A stretch of 64,000 nucleotides of DNA from Butyrivibrio fibrisolvens (GTDB taxonomy: Bacteria; Bacillota; Clostridia; Lachnospirales; Lachnospiraceae), in NCBI RefSeq assembly GCF_023206215.1, contig NZ_CP065800.1:2232001-2296000 (forward strand). Reading direction: 5' to 3'. The notes beneath the pieces were generated by a model. The model made no database searches, was not told the origin of the DNA, and was given only the letters and a program-made list of their open reading frames with translations. Position numbers and translations under genes: made by a program. The first letter of the stretch is position 1. Each line of letters begins with the position of its first letter. Below are positions 37,801 to 46,385 of this stretch, one piece after another.

Positions 37801-38177
37801 CTACACTTGGCGAAAGCGAGCCTGCCGGCATGATGTACTACTATGACCAGCCGGCAGATATGATACTCTATCAGGGACTTGCTTATGGAGAACTTGATGA
37901 CATTGGCAATGCTAATACCAGATTCTATAAACTCCTTGATTACGGTGAACATCACGAGGGCGATAAGTTCGTAATGGATTACTTCGCAGTATCAATGCCG
38001 GATATGTCTGTGTTTGATGCAGATATGGATCTAAAGAACAAAGTCCATTGTTACTACCTCATGGGCCTTGGCAACATGGGTCTTGGACACATTCCGGAAG
38101 CTGCAAAATGGTTTAATAAAGCTCTGCAACTTGACGTAAACCATCAGCTTGCATCCTTGTATCTTGAGATGTGCTAA
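34812..38177 (+). CDS. DUF5107 domain protein with C-terminal TPR repeats
   Basis: 1121 residues. Residues 1-350 form the DUF5107 domain (VEIPTYDIGEPDINPMFLE start; VMVMPQLGGRIQRAYDK; GGIEFNWPQHHRP; WTWGCGDFGKAWD), a supersandwich resembling the aldose epimerase/carbohydrate-binding fold. From about residue 460 onward there are many tetratricopeptide repeats (YYNLGLSLFYQGKENEAYDAFYKA; YYYLGCLYYDKLGYNKAVDLWEKSG; KAAECFRKAT). A charged Lys/Glu stretch interrupts them near residues 655-690. Such proteins accompany bacterial glycan-use loci; their biochemical role is not established. No signal peptide. The AAAGGAGG ribosome binding site is ideal. Confidence 0.85.
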   Translation: MDTVNIWEEKVEIPTYDIGEPDINPMFLEKRVYQGSSGKIYPYPATSEIKREKKNKIWNVVFLENKYLKVMVMPQLGGRIQRAYDKTNGYDFVYYNHVIKPALVGLTGPWISGGIEFNWPQHHRPTTYMKVEHKIRDNADGSKSLLLGDVDRMYGTRVITAITLYPDKAYIEIEGQLYNRTPLPQTFLWWANPAVSVNDNTQSVFPPDVHSVYDHGKRAVSRFPIATGVYYKHDYSQGVDISRYKNIPVPTSYMAERSDFDFVGGYDYGREAGLLHVADHHISPGKKQWTWGCGDFGKAWDRNLTDADGPYIELMTGVYCDNQPDFAWLMPYEEKKFRQYFIPYKKAGYIKNASIDAAVNLEVSDDNIEAIVYASSELEDARVIITNNNKIILDEKTSISPENVYTKNIPAKNADRYKVKITVYNEGKELVSYQEKDYGIPKLAEPARPAKKPEDIMTNEELYLTGRHIEQYRHATWLPDGYYLEGLKRDEGDIRINNAYGLLLLRRGEFAKSEKHFRKAIDRLTLLNPNPYDSEAYYNLGLSLFYQGKENEAYDAFYKATWTSAQQEMAYYYLAVIDCRRGEYDRALDLIEKGLVKNAHNIKARGLKATLLSILNRNKESIEYIDENLKVDAFDFVSRFLKMATELREAAAADENVLETDKKEKCKNYKEEHVEEYIKDHKEEYKEVVTGDIENFLQTARDFAEYGLYEYAARVLSLCKQDSPLKHYYRAYYLDKLAGHDEAHKELLLAQEASFKYCFPNKLEDILVLERCIELYPQGSKAYYYLGCLYYDKLGYNKAVDLWEKSGNLDDSFPTLYRNLSIAYYNKKGDKDKARECMERAFELNKSDARVFLELDQLYQRLGVDAAKRLELFEDNISLIEKRDDLYTEYVTLLNMCRQYEKAYDMIMRHDFQTWEGAEGKITTQYKLSLYMMARGKLRDDKPEEAASLINKALSYPDNLGEGRLEGTKDNNLYYLLGKCYKAMGEIEKAAECFRKATLGESEPAGMMYYYDQPADMILYQGLAYGELDDIGNANTRFYKLLDYGEHHEGDKFVMDYFAVSMPDMSVFDADMDLKNKVHCYYLMGLGNMGLGHIPEAAKWFNKALQLDVNHQLASLYLEMC

Positions 38178-38317
38178 GTGATAGAGCTGCAGCATTTTAC
38201 ATATGGCTTTCTCGGTTAGTAAAGATTTTGAGCTGAGATGAAAACGGCATAACTAAATATCGGTAAATAATCGAAAAATAGATAATAAAAACTTTTTAAT
38301 TGTGGTATCATGAGTAT

Positions 38318-39817
38318 ATGAAAACTATAATTAAATGGTCAAGTGGTATTTTAATAGGGATCGTGATAGTGGCTGCAGCCGTTTATATGGCTCTGGCAGT
38401 CTATTATCACGACCGTTTTGTTTTTGGGACATGGGCTCAGGGACATTATATTACAGGCCTGTCTGTTAGTAAGGCAGCAGAGCTTCTAAACAACGAGTAT
38501 GAACCCTGTGACATCACGGTTACAGATTTAGAGGGTCAGGAGTACATAGTCAGAGCTTCTGATGTTAATATTAAAGCAGATTATACCAAGTCCCTGCAGG
38601 CGGCTTTTGACAATCAGAATGTGATCAGCTGGATCTATCATCTTGTTAATGGCAAGGAGCTTACTATGGCCGCTGATATAACATATGACAAAGAGAAGCT
38701 CCGGAACATAGTATCCTCCTGGTCTATGTTCGATCTTAAAGAAGAGGACAGAACTATAGAAATAGTAAACATAGTTGATGAAGGTTATCAGCTTATTGAT
38801 ACTACAGGAGACGTACCTGTATATGACGAGATACTCAAGCAGGTCGAAATAGCATTAAGAAGCGGAAGCAGCAATCTTGATCTTGGCTTGCTGGATTCAT
38901 GTTACAAAGAGCTTGAGCTTACTGATGAAATGAAGTCTGTCAGGAAGACTTTTGAAAAGATAAGTAAGATCCAGGATATAGGAATAGTATATAAATTTGG
39001 AGATGATGAAATAGAGCTTAGCGGATCTTTTATGAGCAGTGCCATAGTTACAGAAGATATGGCGCCGGATCTAAAGTCTCAAAAGCCCAAGAAGAATCAG
39101 CCGGGGAGTGGCAACTTTATTGTTGGCGGCAAGGAAACATCTTTTCCCAAAGAATATTATATAGAGAATGGATTTGCAGTAGATAATGCGGGCAACATCA
39201 TCGTAAGCGAATCTGCGCTATATGAAGGTGTGCAGGAACTATGCGGTCAGTATAGTACTGTGGGCGGCAGCAGGTCTTTTTACACCAGTAGAGGTAAGAC
39301 TATAACAATTGACGGCGGAACTTATGGCAATAAGATAGATAGTAATAATGAGTTTGAATATCTGATAAGTTCTATCATAAAAGGGATCAAAGAGACTCAC
39401 GAACCTACCTATAAACAGGTGGCTGCAAGTAAAGGCTCTGATGATATAGGCAATACCTATGTGGAGATCAGTATAGAGGATCAGCATCTGTATTATTATA
39501 AAGATGGGATCCTGATGCTTAGCTGCGATATTGTTACAGGCAATGTGGCAAGAGGAAGAGATACTCCCACAGGTGTATTCTATGTATATGGCAAGGCTAG
39601 AAACAGATATCTAAGAGGCAGAGGCTATGTGTCTTTTGTCAAATTCTGGATGCCTGTTTACAAGGGCGTTGGAATGCACGATGCGTCCTGGCGGGATGAG
39701 TTCGGAGGAGATATATACCAAAACGAAGGTTCTCATGGCTGCATCAATCTTCCTACAGATAAGGCAGAAGAACTTTATGGTTATGTCGAAATAGGTACTC
39801 CGGTTGTGATATACTGA
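38318..39817 (+). CDS. L,D-transpeptidase (YkuD) with tandem N-terminal domains
   Basis: 499 residues. An N-terminal membrane anchor (SGILIGIVIVAAAVYMALAVYY) is followed by two peptidoglycan-binding-like domains (GLSVSKAAELLNNEYE; VVSEI-type second module) and a C-terminal YkuD domain with the catalytic SHGCINLP cysteine motif preceded by GVGMHDASWRDEFGGDIYQNEG. It makes 3-3 peptidoglycan cross-links or attaches proteins outside the membrane. A TTG at 38300 is in frame, but the ATG at 38318 gives a standard short cytoplasmic head; no good ribosome binding site is seen for either. Confidence 0.9.
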   Translation: MKTIIKWSSGILIGIVIVAAAVYMALAVYYHDRFVFGTWAQGHYITGLSVSKAAELLNNEYEPCDITVTDLEGQEYIVRASDVNIKADYTKSLQAAFDNQNVISWIYHLVNGKELTMAADITYDKEKLRNIVSSWSMFDLKEEDRTIEIVNIVDEGYQLIDTTGDVPVYDEILKQVEIALRSGSSNLDLGLLDSCYKELELTDEMKSVRKTFEKISKIQDIGIVYKFGDDEIELSGSFMSSAIVTEDMAPDLKSQKPKKNQPGSGNFIVGGKETSFPKEYYIENGFAVDNAGNIIVSESALYEGVQELCGQYSTVGGSRSFYTSRGKTITIDGGTYGNKIDSNNEFEYLISSIIKGIKETHEPTYKQVAASKGSDDIGNTYVEISIEDQHLYYYKDGILMLSCDIVTGNVARGRDTPTGVFYVYGKARNRYLRGRGYVSFVKFWMPVYKGVGMHDASWRDEFGGDIYQNEGSHGCINLPTDKAEELYGYVEIGTPVVIY

Positions 39818-39968
39818 TCATTACATTAATGATTCTTGTTTTTTTCGATGTAAGTGTGCAAGTTATGTGATAATATATTACTGAATCTTTAAAGCGTTCT
39901 GTATTATTTATGTTCTTTAGTTTTTTCAGCACCACAATAAAAAAGAAGTTGAAACGGAGGAAAACCAC

Positions 39969-42572
39969 GTGAACAACAGACTTTATAAGTTGATGAATTG
40001 GCCGGAAATTGAGGAGATAATTTATTCGGACGGACACGATCCGCATCGTATTCTTGGAGCACATAAGGTTGGGAATTCTGTTCTGATTCAGACATTTCGT
40101 CCTGATTATGCAGAGGTCAAAGTAGTATCATCTGATGGCAAGACTTACAAGATGGATCTTGAGGATGATGCGGGATTCTATGCAGCTTTGCTGCCATACA
40201 AGGCAGGATTCTCCTATCATTACGTATTGGTAGATCAGACCGGTAAGGAGACTGTATCTCATGATCCATATGTGTATGAGCCTCTTATAACAAGGGAGGA
40301 TTGTATCAAGTTTTCAAGCGGTATGCATGATACGATCTATGACAAGCTTGGTGCTCATATGATGAAAAGAGATGGAGTAGAGGGTGTAAACTTTGCAGTG
40401 TGGGCGCCCGATGCTGCCAGAGTATCGGTAATAGGAGACTTTAATAACTGGGATGGCCGTATACATCAGATGAGGAGAGTAGATGAGAGCGGTATCTATG
40501 AACTTTTTATTCCTGATGTAACTGAAGGTCATGAGTATCAGTTTGAGTGTAAGACAAGAGGCGGAGAGATATTCCTTCGTCCCGATCCGTATGCTACAAG
40601 AACCAAAGATTATAAAGCTGAGGTGTCTGTAGTTGCTGCGGCTCCTTCATATAAGTGGGATGACAAGGCATGGATGACTCAGAGGAAGACTTATGACAAA
40701 ACAGGCAGCGCCCTTTCTATAGTAGAGCTATCTCTTGACGGATTTGCACAGACTGCATTTGAAGATAATGAAGATGTTACATATGCAGCTTTGGCAGCTC
40801 GTGTGATCCATTATGTTAAGGCCAATGGTTTTAATGCTATAGAGCTTCTTCCTGTATGTGAGCATGATGAAATTCACAAATTCGATGTTAACAGTTTCTA
40901 TGCGATAAAAGGTGAGTACGGAACAGCAGAGGATTTCATGGGATTTATAGATGCCTGCCACAAGGAAGGTATACGTGTTATCCTTGACTGGACAGCTACT
41001 TATTTTCCCAAAAGAGATTATGGACTGTCCTACTTCGATGGCCATGCTCTCTACGAGTATGAGGATCCCGGCAAGGGAACCCAGCCTGGAACTCATCGTC
41101 TGATATTCGACTACGGACGCAAGCAGGTAACCAATTTCCTGTATGCTAATGCTTTATACTTATTAAAAGAATTCCATATTGATGGTTTACGTATCACAGA
41201 TATATCAAAAGTATTGTATCTGGATTATGACAGAAAGCCCGGCGAGTGGACTCCTAATATCTACGGCGGATATGAGAACCTTGAAGCTGTAGAGTTTATG
41301 AGAGAACTCACACAAAAGGTCAATCAGCTGGATCAGGGAATCCTTCTTATCACCAAGGAGACAGCATGCTGGCCGCATCTTACAGATACTGTTGAAGAGG
41401 GCGGACTGGGATTTGACTACAAGTGGAACAATGGATGGTCACATGACTGTCTTGAGTATATGAAGTATGATCCTATCTTCAGGGGTCAGCATCACAATGA
41501 GCTTACATTCTCTATGATGTATTCATATACAGAGAAGTTCATACTGGCTCTGTCACATGAAGATGTCGGCGGATATCCTTTCCTTAAAGAGATGATGCCT
41601 GGTGATGATGACCAGAAGGAGTCCAATGTCAGACTGATACTTGCTTATATGATGGTTCATCCCGGCAAGAAGATGCTCTATCATGGCAGAAATGCTGTAT
41701 CTATGGAGCGCGGCCTTCAGATGGAGAACTTCATATACAAGCTCAATATGATGTATTTCGATCATCCGGCACTTTATGAGCTTGATGATGTGACTGATGG
41801 CTTTGAATGGATCAACTCGATGGCAGCAGATCTGTGCATGCTTGCTTTTGTCAGAAAGAGCAGCAAGGACGAGGAAGAGCTTCTTGTAGTCATGAACATG
41901 GCTGGTGTTGAGAGAGAGTTCAGAGTAGGCGTCAACCACGATGGACGCTATGAAGAAATTCTTAATACAGATGCCAAGGATTTTGGCGGAAGCGGCGTAG
42001 TCAATGACAGGAAGATCGAGGCTGAGCTTATAGAAGCTGATGGCCGCAAGTATAGCGTGCCTGTTAAGCTTGCACCTCTTTCACTTGCAGTATTTTCTTA
42101 CATTCCTTATACAGATAAGGAGAAGAAGATCCGTAAGATCAGAGAAGAGGCTCATGAGAAGAAGATAGCAGAGCAGGAGAAGAGCCGCTCACTTCTTCTT
42201 AGTAAGCATGAGAAGGAAGAGGCAAGGATGCTTGCTGAGCTTAAGGCCAAATACGAGAAGGAACTTGCCCAGCAGCAGAAGGCAATAGAAGAAAAGTATG
42301 ACAAGATCGAAGAGGAAAGGATCTTTGCTATAGTATCTGATGCTGCTATAGAGAAGCTCGCTGAGACAGGTACCAATGAAGATGGCTCCAATAAGGGAAC
42401 TTCTGATAAGAAGGCTCCAAAGAAAGCTGTTAAGAAGGTAACTAAGAAGAGCACTATCACCAAGTTCCCTGAAGGAAAAGATGTAAAGAAGCCTGCAGCA
42501 AAGAAGAGCACTTCCAAGAAGACATCATCTTCAAAGGGTAGCAAGAAGAAAGACACAGGTGATAAAAACTGA
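39969..42572 (+). CDS. GlgB-like GH13 protein with substituted catalytic residues and Lys-rich tail (probable pseudoenzyme)
   Basis: 867 residues. The order is GlgB N1 module (DGHDPHRILGAH, residues 21-32), CBM48 (NFAVWAPDAARVSVIGDFNNWDG, about 141-163), GH13 barrel (about 250-600), C-terminal sheet to about 715, coiled coil (about 715-795), and a Lys/Ala/Ser-rich tail (about 808-867). Compared with E. coli GlgB, the nucleophile Asp405 position is Thr410 (GLRITDIS), the acid/base Glu458 position is Lys463 (LITKETACWP), Asp526 is Glu531 (LSHEDVGG), and the barrel His340 is Tyr345. Surrounding sequence is well conserved, so alignment is secure. It probably binds glycogen without branching it. 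The start is GTG with GGAGG 9 nt upstream. Confidence 0.85.
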   Translation: MNNRLYKLMNWPEIEEIIYSDGHDPHRILGAHKVGNSVLIQTFRPDYAEVKVVSSDGKTYKMDLEDDAGFYAALLPYKAGFSYHYVLVDQTGKETVSHDPYVYEPLITREDCIKFSSGMHDTIYDKLGAHMMKRDGVEGVNFAVWAPDAARVSVIGDFNNWDGRIHQMRRVDESGIYELFIPDVTEGHEYQFECKTRGGEIFLRPDPYATRTKDYKAEVSVVAAAPSYKWDDKAWMTQRKTYDKTGSALSIVELSLDGFAQTAFEDNEDVTYAALAARVIHYVKANGFNAIELLPVCEHDEIHKFDVNSFYAIKGEYGTAEDFMGFIDACHKEGIRVILDWTATYFPKRDYGLSYFDGHALYEYEDPGKGTQPGTHRLIFDYGRKQVTNFLYANALYLLKEFHIDGLRITDISKVLYLDYDRKPGEWTPNIYGGYENLEAVEFMRELTQKVNQLDQGILLITKETACWPHLTDTVEEGGLGFDYKWNNGWSHDCLEYMKYDPIFRGQHHNELTFSMMYSYTEKFILALSHEDVGGYPFLKEMMPGDDDQKESNVRLILAYMMVHPGKKMLYHGRNAVSMERGLQMENFIYKLNMMYFDHPALYELDDVTDGFEWINSMAADLCMLAFVRKSSKDEEELLVVMNMAGVEREFRVGVNHDGRYEEILNTDAKDFGGSGVVNDRKIEAELIEADGRKYSVPVKLAPLSLAVFSYIPYTDKEKKIRKIREEAHEKKIAEQEKSRSLLLSKHEKEEARMLAELKAKYEKELAQQQKAIEEKYDKIEEERIFAIVSDAAIEKLAETGTNEDGSNKGTSDKKAPKKAVKKVTKKSTITKFPEGKDVKKPAAKKSTSKKTSSSKGSKKKDTGDKN

Positions 42573-42626
42573 ATAGGTCTATTTGAAATAATGAAATAAT
42601 AAATAACGAGATGATAATAGATCGGT

Positions 42627-42655
42627 TTGTATCACAAATAGGTACGTGATATAAT
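42627..42655 (+). promoter_or_regulatory. Candidate promoter for the MscS gene
   Basis: TTGTAT (42627-42632), a 17-nt spacer and a perfect TATAAT (42650-42655), leaving a leader of about 100 nt. Confidence 0.55.
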
Positions 42656-42762
42656 CAAAGCTCTATACATCGAATCTAATAGATATAGTTATATGCAGAT
42701 AGAGTGATCAGAAGTAAATAGCTCGAATAGTTTTTAACGGAAGTAAAAGGAATTAGTTTTAT

Positions 42763-43785
42763 ATGCTTTACAATTTTTTGATAAACACTTTCGCAGGAGC
42801 TGCACTTTCAGGTAGTGCAGCTTCTGCTGCGACTGTAAATTCAGATGCGGCAGCGAATTCAGCTGCTACTGCTTCAACAGCTCTGCAGGAGACCATAGAT
42901 GTACTTCCTTCTACAGAAGCAGCGGCTGAGACACTTACCAAGATCTCCGGAACAGAGGTTGATCCTTCGGCTTTGGAGAAATTCATGACTGAGCTTCCTG
43001 ATAAGGCACTTAACTTTGGAATTAAAGTTCTTATAGCACTGGTATTCCTTCTTATATGCTGGAAGTTGTCTAACCTGATAGTCAAGGCAATCCGTAAGTC
43101 TATGGAGAAGGCAAGGTCGGATGAGAGCATCATCCACTTTGTATGTAAGTTCATCGAAGTGGGACTTAAGTTCCTGAGCATAGTCCTTGTGGCAGCTTCA
43201 CTTGGATTTAATTCTGCAAGTATAGTTGCTCTTCTTGGTTCTGCCGGTGTTGCTATAGGTCTTGCTGTTCAGGGTACACTTTCCAATCTTGCAGGTGGTG
43301 TGATGATACTGCTTGTAAAGCCCTTCAAGCTTGGAGACTATATCATAGAAGATTCACATGGGCATGAAGGAACTGTTAAGGAGATATCCCTCTTTACAAC
43401 CAAACTTATAACACCTGATAACAGAGTGATCGTGATTCCTAACGGCGATCTGTCCAATACATCACTTACCAACTCGACAGGCAATAAAGTAAGGCTCCTT
43501 CAGGTATTCGTAGGAGTTCCTTACAGTGAGAGTACTAATAAGGTTAGAAGCGTACTTGAAGGCGCTATGAATTCAAGCAAGTACGCACTCAAGGACCGCG
43601 AGATGCTGGTTGTAGTCAATGACTTCAAGGATAGCTATATTGAGATGCAGCTTAGATGCTGGGTTAAGTCTTATGAATTCCTTGCATCCAAGTGGGATCT
43701 CAATGAGAGAGTCAAGAATGCACTTGATGAAGCCGGAATTGAGATTCCATTTAATCAGGTTGATGTGCATATGAAGCAGGGCTGA
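42763..43785 (+). CDS. Small-conductance mechanosensitive channel (MscS family)
   Basis: 340 residues. An Ala/Ser/Thr-rich N-terminal stretch (about residues 10-55) is unusual and may be extracytoplasmic. Membrane helices follow (VLIALVFLLICWKLSNLIV, then FLSIVLVAASLGF), and the pore helix TM3 is recognisable as GSAGVAIGLAVQGTLSNLAGGVMILLVKPFKLGDYI. The beta domain (GTVKEISLFTTKLITPDNRVIVIPNGDLSN) and alpha/beta C-terminal domain end at DEAGIEIPFNQVDVHM. It releases solutes on hypo-osmotic shock. Length is normal for bacterial MscS. Confidence 0.93.
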   Translation: MLYNFLINTFAGAALSGSAASAATVNSDAAANSAATASTALQETIDVLPSTEAAAETLTKISGTEVDPSALEKFMTELPDKALNFGIKVLIALVFLLICWKLSNLIVKAIRKSMEKARSDESIIHFVCKFIEVGLKFLSIVLVAASLGFNSASIVALLGSAGVAIGLAVQGTLSNLAGGVMILLVKPFKLGDYIIEDSHGHEGTVKEISLFTTKLITPDNRVIVIPNGDLSNTSLTNSTGNKVRLLQVFVGVPYSESTNKVRSVLEGAMNSSKYALKDREMLVVVNDFKDSYIEMQLRCWVKSYEFLASKWDLNERVKNALDEAGIEIPFNQVDVHMKQG

Positions 43786-43863
43786 GTATATCGTAGTTTG
43801 TTGAATTTAAGTACGATTGCAAAAAGTTTGCAAAAAAGCTCATGCATTAAGTACAATCTAGGC

Positions 43864-43892
43864 TTGAAAAAGGGGATTGTTGCTAGTATAAT
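43864..43892 (+). promoter_or_regulatory. Promoter of tRNA-Thr
   Basis: TTGAAA (43864-43869), exactly 17 nt, then TATAAT (43887-43892). Near-consensus, as expected for a stable RNA gene. Confidence 0.8.
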
Positions 43893-43938
43893 GAACTTTG
43901 TCGGTGCGCAAATAAAGGCGCATCGACATATATAAGAT

Positions 43939-44011
43939 GCTGGAATGGCGCAGTTGGTAGCGCAACTGATTCGTAATCAGTAGGTCGAGGGTTCGAGTCC
44001 CTTTTCCAGCT
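43939..44011 (+). tRNA. tRNA-Thr (anticodon CGT)
   Basis: 73 nt. The acceptor arm GCTGGAA pairs with TTCCAGC. The D arm is GCGC/GCGC, the anticodon arm ACTGA/TCAGT holds the loop TTCGTAA with anticodon CGT, and the T arm contains GGGTTCGAGTCCC. The discriminator is T; CCA is not encoded. It reads ACG codons. Confidence 0.95.
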
Positions 44012-44015
44012 CGGG

Positions 44016-44052
44016 TGCCGGGTACATCTTTATGATGTAACCGGCATTTTTT
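44016..44052 (+). terminator. Terminator of tRNA-Thr
   Basis: TGCCGG(G)TACATC pairs with GATGTA(A)CCGGCA around a short loop, followed by T6. Confidence 0.88.
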
Positions 44053-44109
44053 GGAATGAGTATTTGGTAATTACTCGTTTGTGTATTTGTTTTTTGGAGG
44101 GAGAGGAAA

Positions 44110-44595
44110 ATGTTTAAAATTGACAAAACACACAAAATGATAGTCAGGATAGTTGCTATAGTTCTGGCTATTGCAGCAACAGTCCTTATTATGAAGGATG
44201 GCATGGGAGAGAGTTTAGAGGGGATGCTTGAAAAAGCCCAGGCAGGAGGCCTTACGGAGAAGCTTTTGACAGGAATTAGCGTTCCGATGATCGCGGTTAT
44301 TGTCTATAGTGTCTTTTTTGTTACGGTTGTTGTTGGCGGAGTTGGCTTTTGCCTTCGCACCGGCAGAGCATACGTTATGGGAGAGACTGTCCTTGTAGAA
44401 GAGCAGGGTATTATCAAAAGACTGGTTACTGCACTGATTTTTATGTTTGTCTTTGCTGCGGCATTTGGGCTATTGGCAGAGATCAACAATACAGTGGCTG
44501 TAGTCTTGGCTGCGATTATTGTTATTGATGCGATAGTCGAGCATGTCTTGCTTATTAGATTTATCGTATTAGGAATTAAGGAGAAGTTTGCCTGA
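44110..44595 (+). CDS. Hypothetical four-helix membrane protein
   Basis: 161 residues, not recognised. Hydrophobic segments at about residues 11-28, 57-80, 97-122 and 127-150 suggest four membrane helices; a short amphipathic loop (MGESLEGMLEKAQAGGLTEKL) follows the first. The ribosome binding site (GGAGGGAGAGG) is strong. The 3' end overlaps the end of the convergent gene by 20 bp. Confidence 0.7.
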   Translation: MFKIDKTHKMIVRIVAIVLAIAATVLIMKDGMGESLEGMLEKAQAGGLTEKLLTGISVPMIAVIVYSVFFVTVVVGGVGFCLRTGRAYVMGETVLVEEQGIIKRLVTALIFMFVFAAAFGLLAEINNTVAVVLAAIIVIDAIVEHVLLIRFIVLGIKEKFA

Positions 44596-45559
44596 AAACG
44601 ACCCAGTTATGTGACCAGGGTACCGGAAGACCGAATAGGGTTATTACTTGGCCGGCTGCGTTTTGGTACCAGGAATAGTTCCAGCCGGCGCCCATGTCCA
44701 TGTACAGAGCGTTGGTGACACCAAGTCTTTGGAGTTCTTCCATAAACTGGGTGAAGTGCATCATATTGACAGAATCGATTATGCACAGATTACCATTAAG
44801 TTCAGCCAGAGTTCTATAGCATCTTGCTCGTGGCCTGTCGAAGTTCATGACAACTTCGTGATCTTTGATAAGGCCAAATTGCATGAAGCCATTGCCGCCT
44901 GCATCGGCGGCTTTTTTTATTGCGCCTTCCGGATCATTGAATTCAAAAGAAAACTCGCCATCTGCAAATGTAAAAGCAGCAAAAGCATCTTTATTATAGG
45001 GACTTGTATAGTAGGCTCCGTTTACAGCATGGTCCCCTTCAACATTCTCCTGACTAAAGTCAAGACTTACCGTATGCTGAAAGGCAGCCCCGCTGCACCA
45101 TGTGATGGAATCATCAGACTTGGAAGGACGATCTTTGCATACAAGTTCTACATTGGAATATTCAGGGAAGAAGATATAGACCTTGCCTGTGTTGTATATT
45201 GTTGTCTCATTCCCTGGGATGATCTTATCGACAGGCATGCTGGAAGCATCTATACTTTCAGGAATATTAATATGATATTGGGATATAAGCCCCATAAATA
45301 TAAAAGCGAATGATGGAATTACAAGAATAGATGACAGGTAAAAAAAGCGGTATATAGCTTTAAAGGGCTTGAACGAAAGTTTTTCTGGTCCCCACAGATA
45401 TATTATAAGGGTGATGACCTGAACAAGAGCAAGTGAAAAGTAGACCATAAATAAAAGGTTAAGCCACATCTGTGCTACAAAAAAGCAGGTAAAGGCGCAT
45501 AGAGATAAAAGCGCCATTGTCATAAGCCAGATCCCGGATATACGTTTACGCAGAGTCAT
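44576..45559 (-). CDS. Membrane-anchored phosphodiester glycosidase-like (NAGPA domain) protein
   Basis: 327 residues. Three N-terminal hydrophobic segments (about residues 10-30, 34-55 and 70-92) anchor an outward-facing domain. That domain has AVNGAYYTSPYNKD, NFDRPRARCYRTLAELNG, and RLGVTNALYMDMGAGWNYSWYQN, in the order and spacing of NAGPA-type phosphodiester glycosidases, though the usual DGGGS motif appears as DMGAG. Assignment is by pattern only. The start codon overlaps the stop of the upstream membrane gene, so the two are translationally coupled. Confidence 0.55.
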   Translation of the reverse strand: MTLRKRISGIWLMTMALLSLCAFTCFFVAQMWLNLLFMVYFSLALVQVITLIIYLWGPEKLSFKPFKAIYRFFYLSSILVIPSFAFIFMGLISQYHINIPESIDASSMPVDKIIPGNETTIYNTGKVYIFFPEYSNVELVCKDRPSKSDDSITWCSGAAFQHTVSLDFSQENVEGDHAVNGAYYTSPYNKDAFAAFTFADGEFSFEFNDPEGAIKKAADAGGNGFMQFGLIKDHEVVMNFDRPRARCYRTLAELNGNLCIIDSVNMMHFTQFMEELQRLGVTNALYMDMGAGWNYSWYQNAAGQVITLFGLPVPWSHNWVVFRQTSP

Positions 45560-46218
45560 TAGCGGTTTTTCCTTTCACGTTTTTCTTTTAGAAGTTCATG
45601 ATGCAGGAGCTTAAATGAATCAAACTGCGATTCTATGCAGATCAGCATGAATAGTATAGACATGTCAGATATATACAAAAGTGCATTGGCCCACAAAATC
45701 AAAGCAGAAAAGCCCAGCATGCTGTTGGTTACTATGAGGATGATGTAAATAATAATTTTAAAAATGATAGCCATTCGGTTGAATATAACATTCTCCGGAT
45801 TACCATGAAGTGCATAATTGATTAGAAAATGATTGATAGTGATTATAATAGTCATGAGAAAAGACATACCGGCGGCTGCCAGATACAGGCTTCCCTGAAC
45901 ACCAACAACCAGGTATACGTCAAAATCCTGCTCACTCCAAAGCTTCCCCAGAACAAGATAAGCTTCCTGATACATAAAGCAAAAGAGAACGCCGCCCATA
46001 AGCCCTTTGGCAACGTCCCAGTTGTAATGACGGAACGCAAAGAACATGGCAATGGTCGTTACGAGCTTTATCGTAATCTCAAATATAGTCAGATAACTTC
46101 CGCCCTGAAGACATAACAAAGCAAAAGAAGCTATGCTTGTAAGTACAGCTAACAAGCATGCGACCGCCATCATATTTTCATTTAAGAAGATGGATTCAGA
46201 ACTTTTTCCTTTTATCAT
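45559..46218 (-). CDS. Hypothetical multi-spanning membrane protein
   Basis: 219 residues, not recognised. About six hydrophobic segments, ending in a charged tail (HHELLKEKRERKNR). The start at 46218 is chosen because GAGG lies 5 nt upstream; the longer frame from 46272 has no ribosome binding site. It overlaps the next gene by one base at 45559. The pair may form a small membrane complex, but no function is evident. Confidence 0.65.
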   Translation of the reverse strand: MIKGKSSESIFLNENMMAVACLLAVLTSIASFALLCLQGGSYLTIFEITIKLVTTIAMFFAFRHYNWDVAKGLMGGVLFCFMYQEAYLVLGKLWSEQDFDVYLVVGVQGSLYLAAAGMSFLMTIIITINHFLINYALHGNPENVIFNRMAIIFKIIIYIILIVTNSMLGFSALILWANALLYISDMSILFMLICIESQFDSFKLLHHELLKEKRERKNR

Positions 46219-46385
46219 TGCTGCCTCGTATGGTTTTGGATTTTGAAAAAACGATAATTGTATACCTAACATATTTTATCAAAAGTATATAAAGGATAAT
46301 AGTCATAATAGGGACAATTCAGTTTGACCCTGCTATTATTTTATTATACTTAATAATATAATGGCTTTATAAGATAAAATGAATA

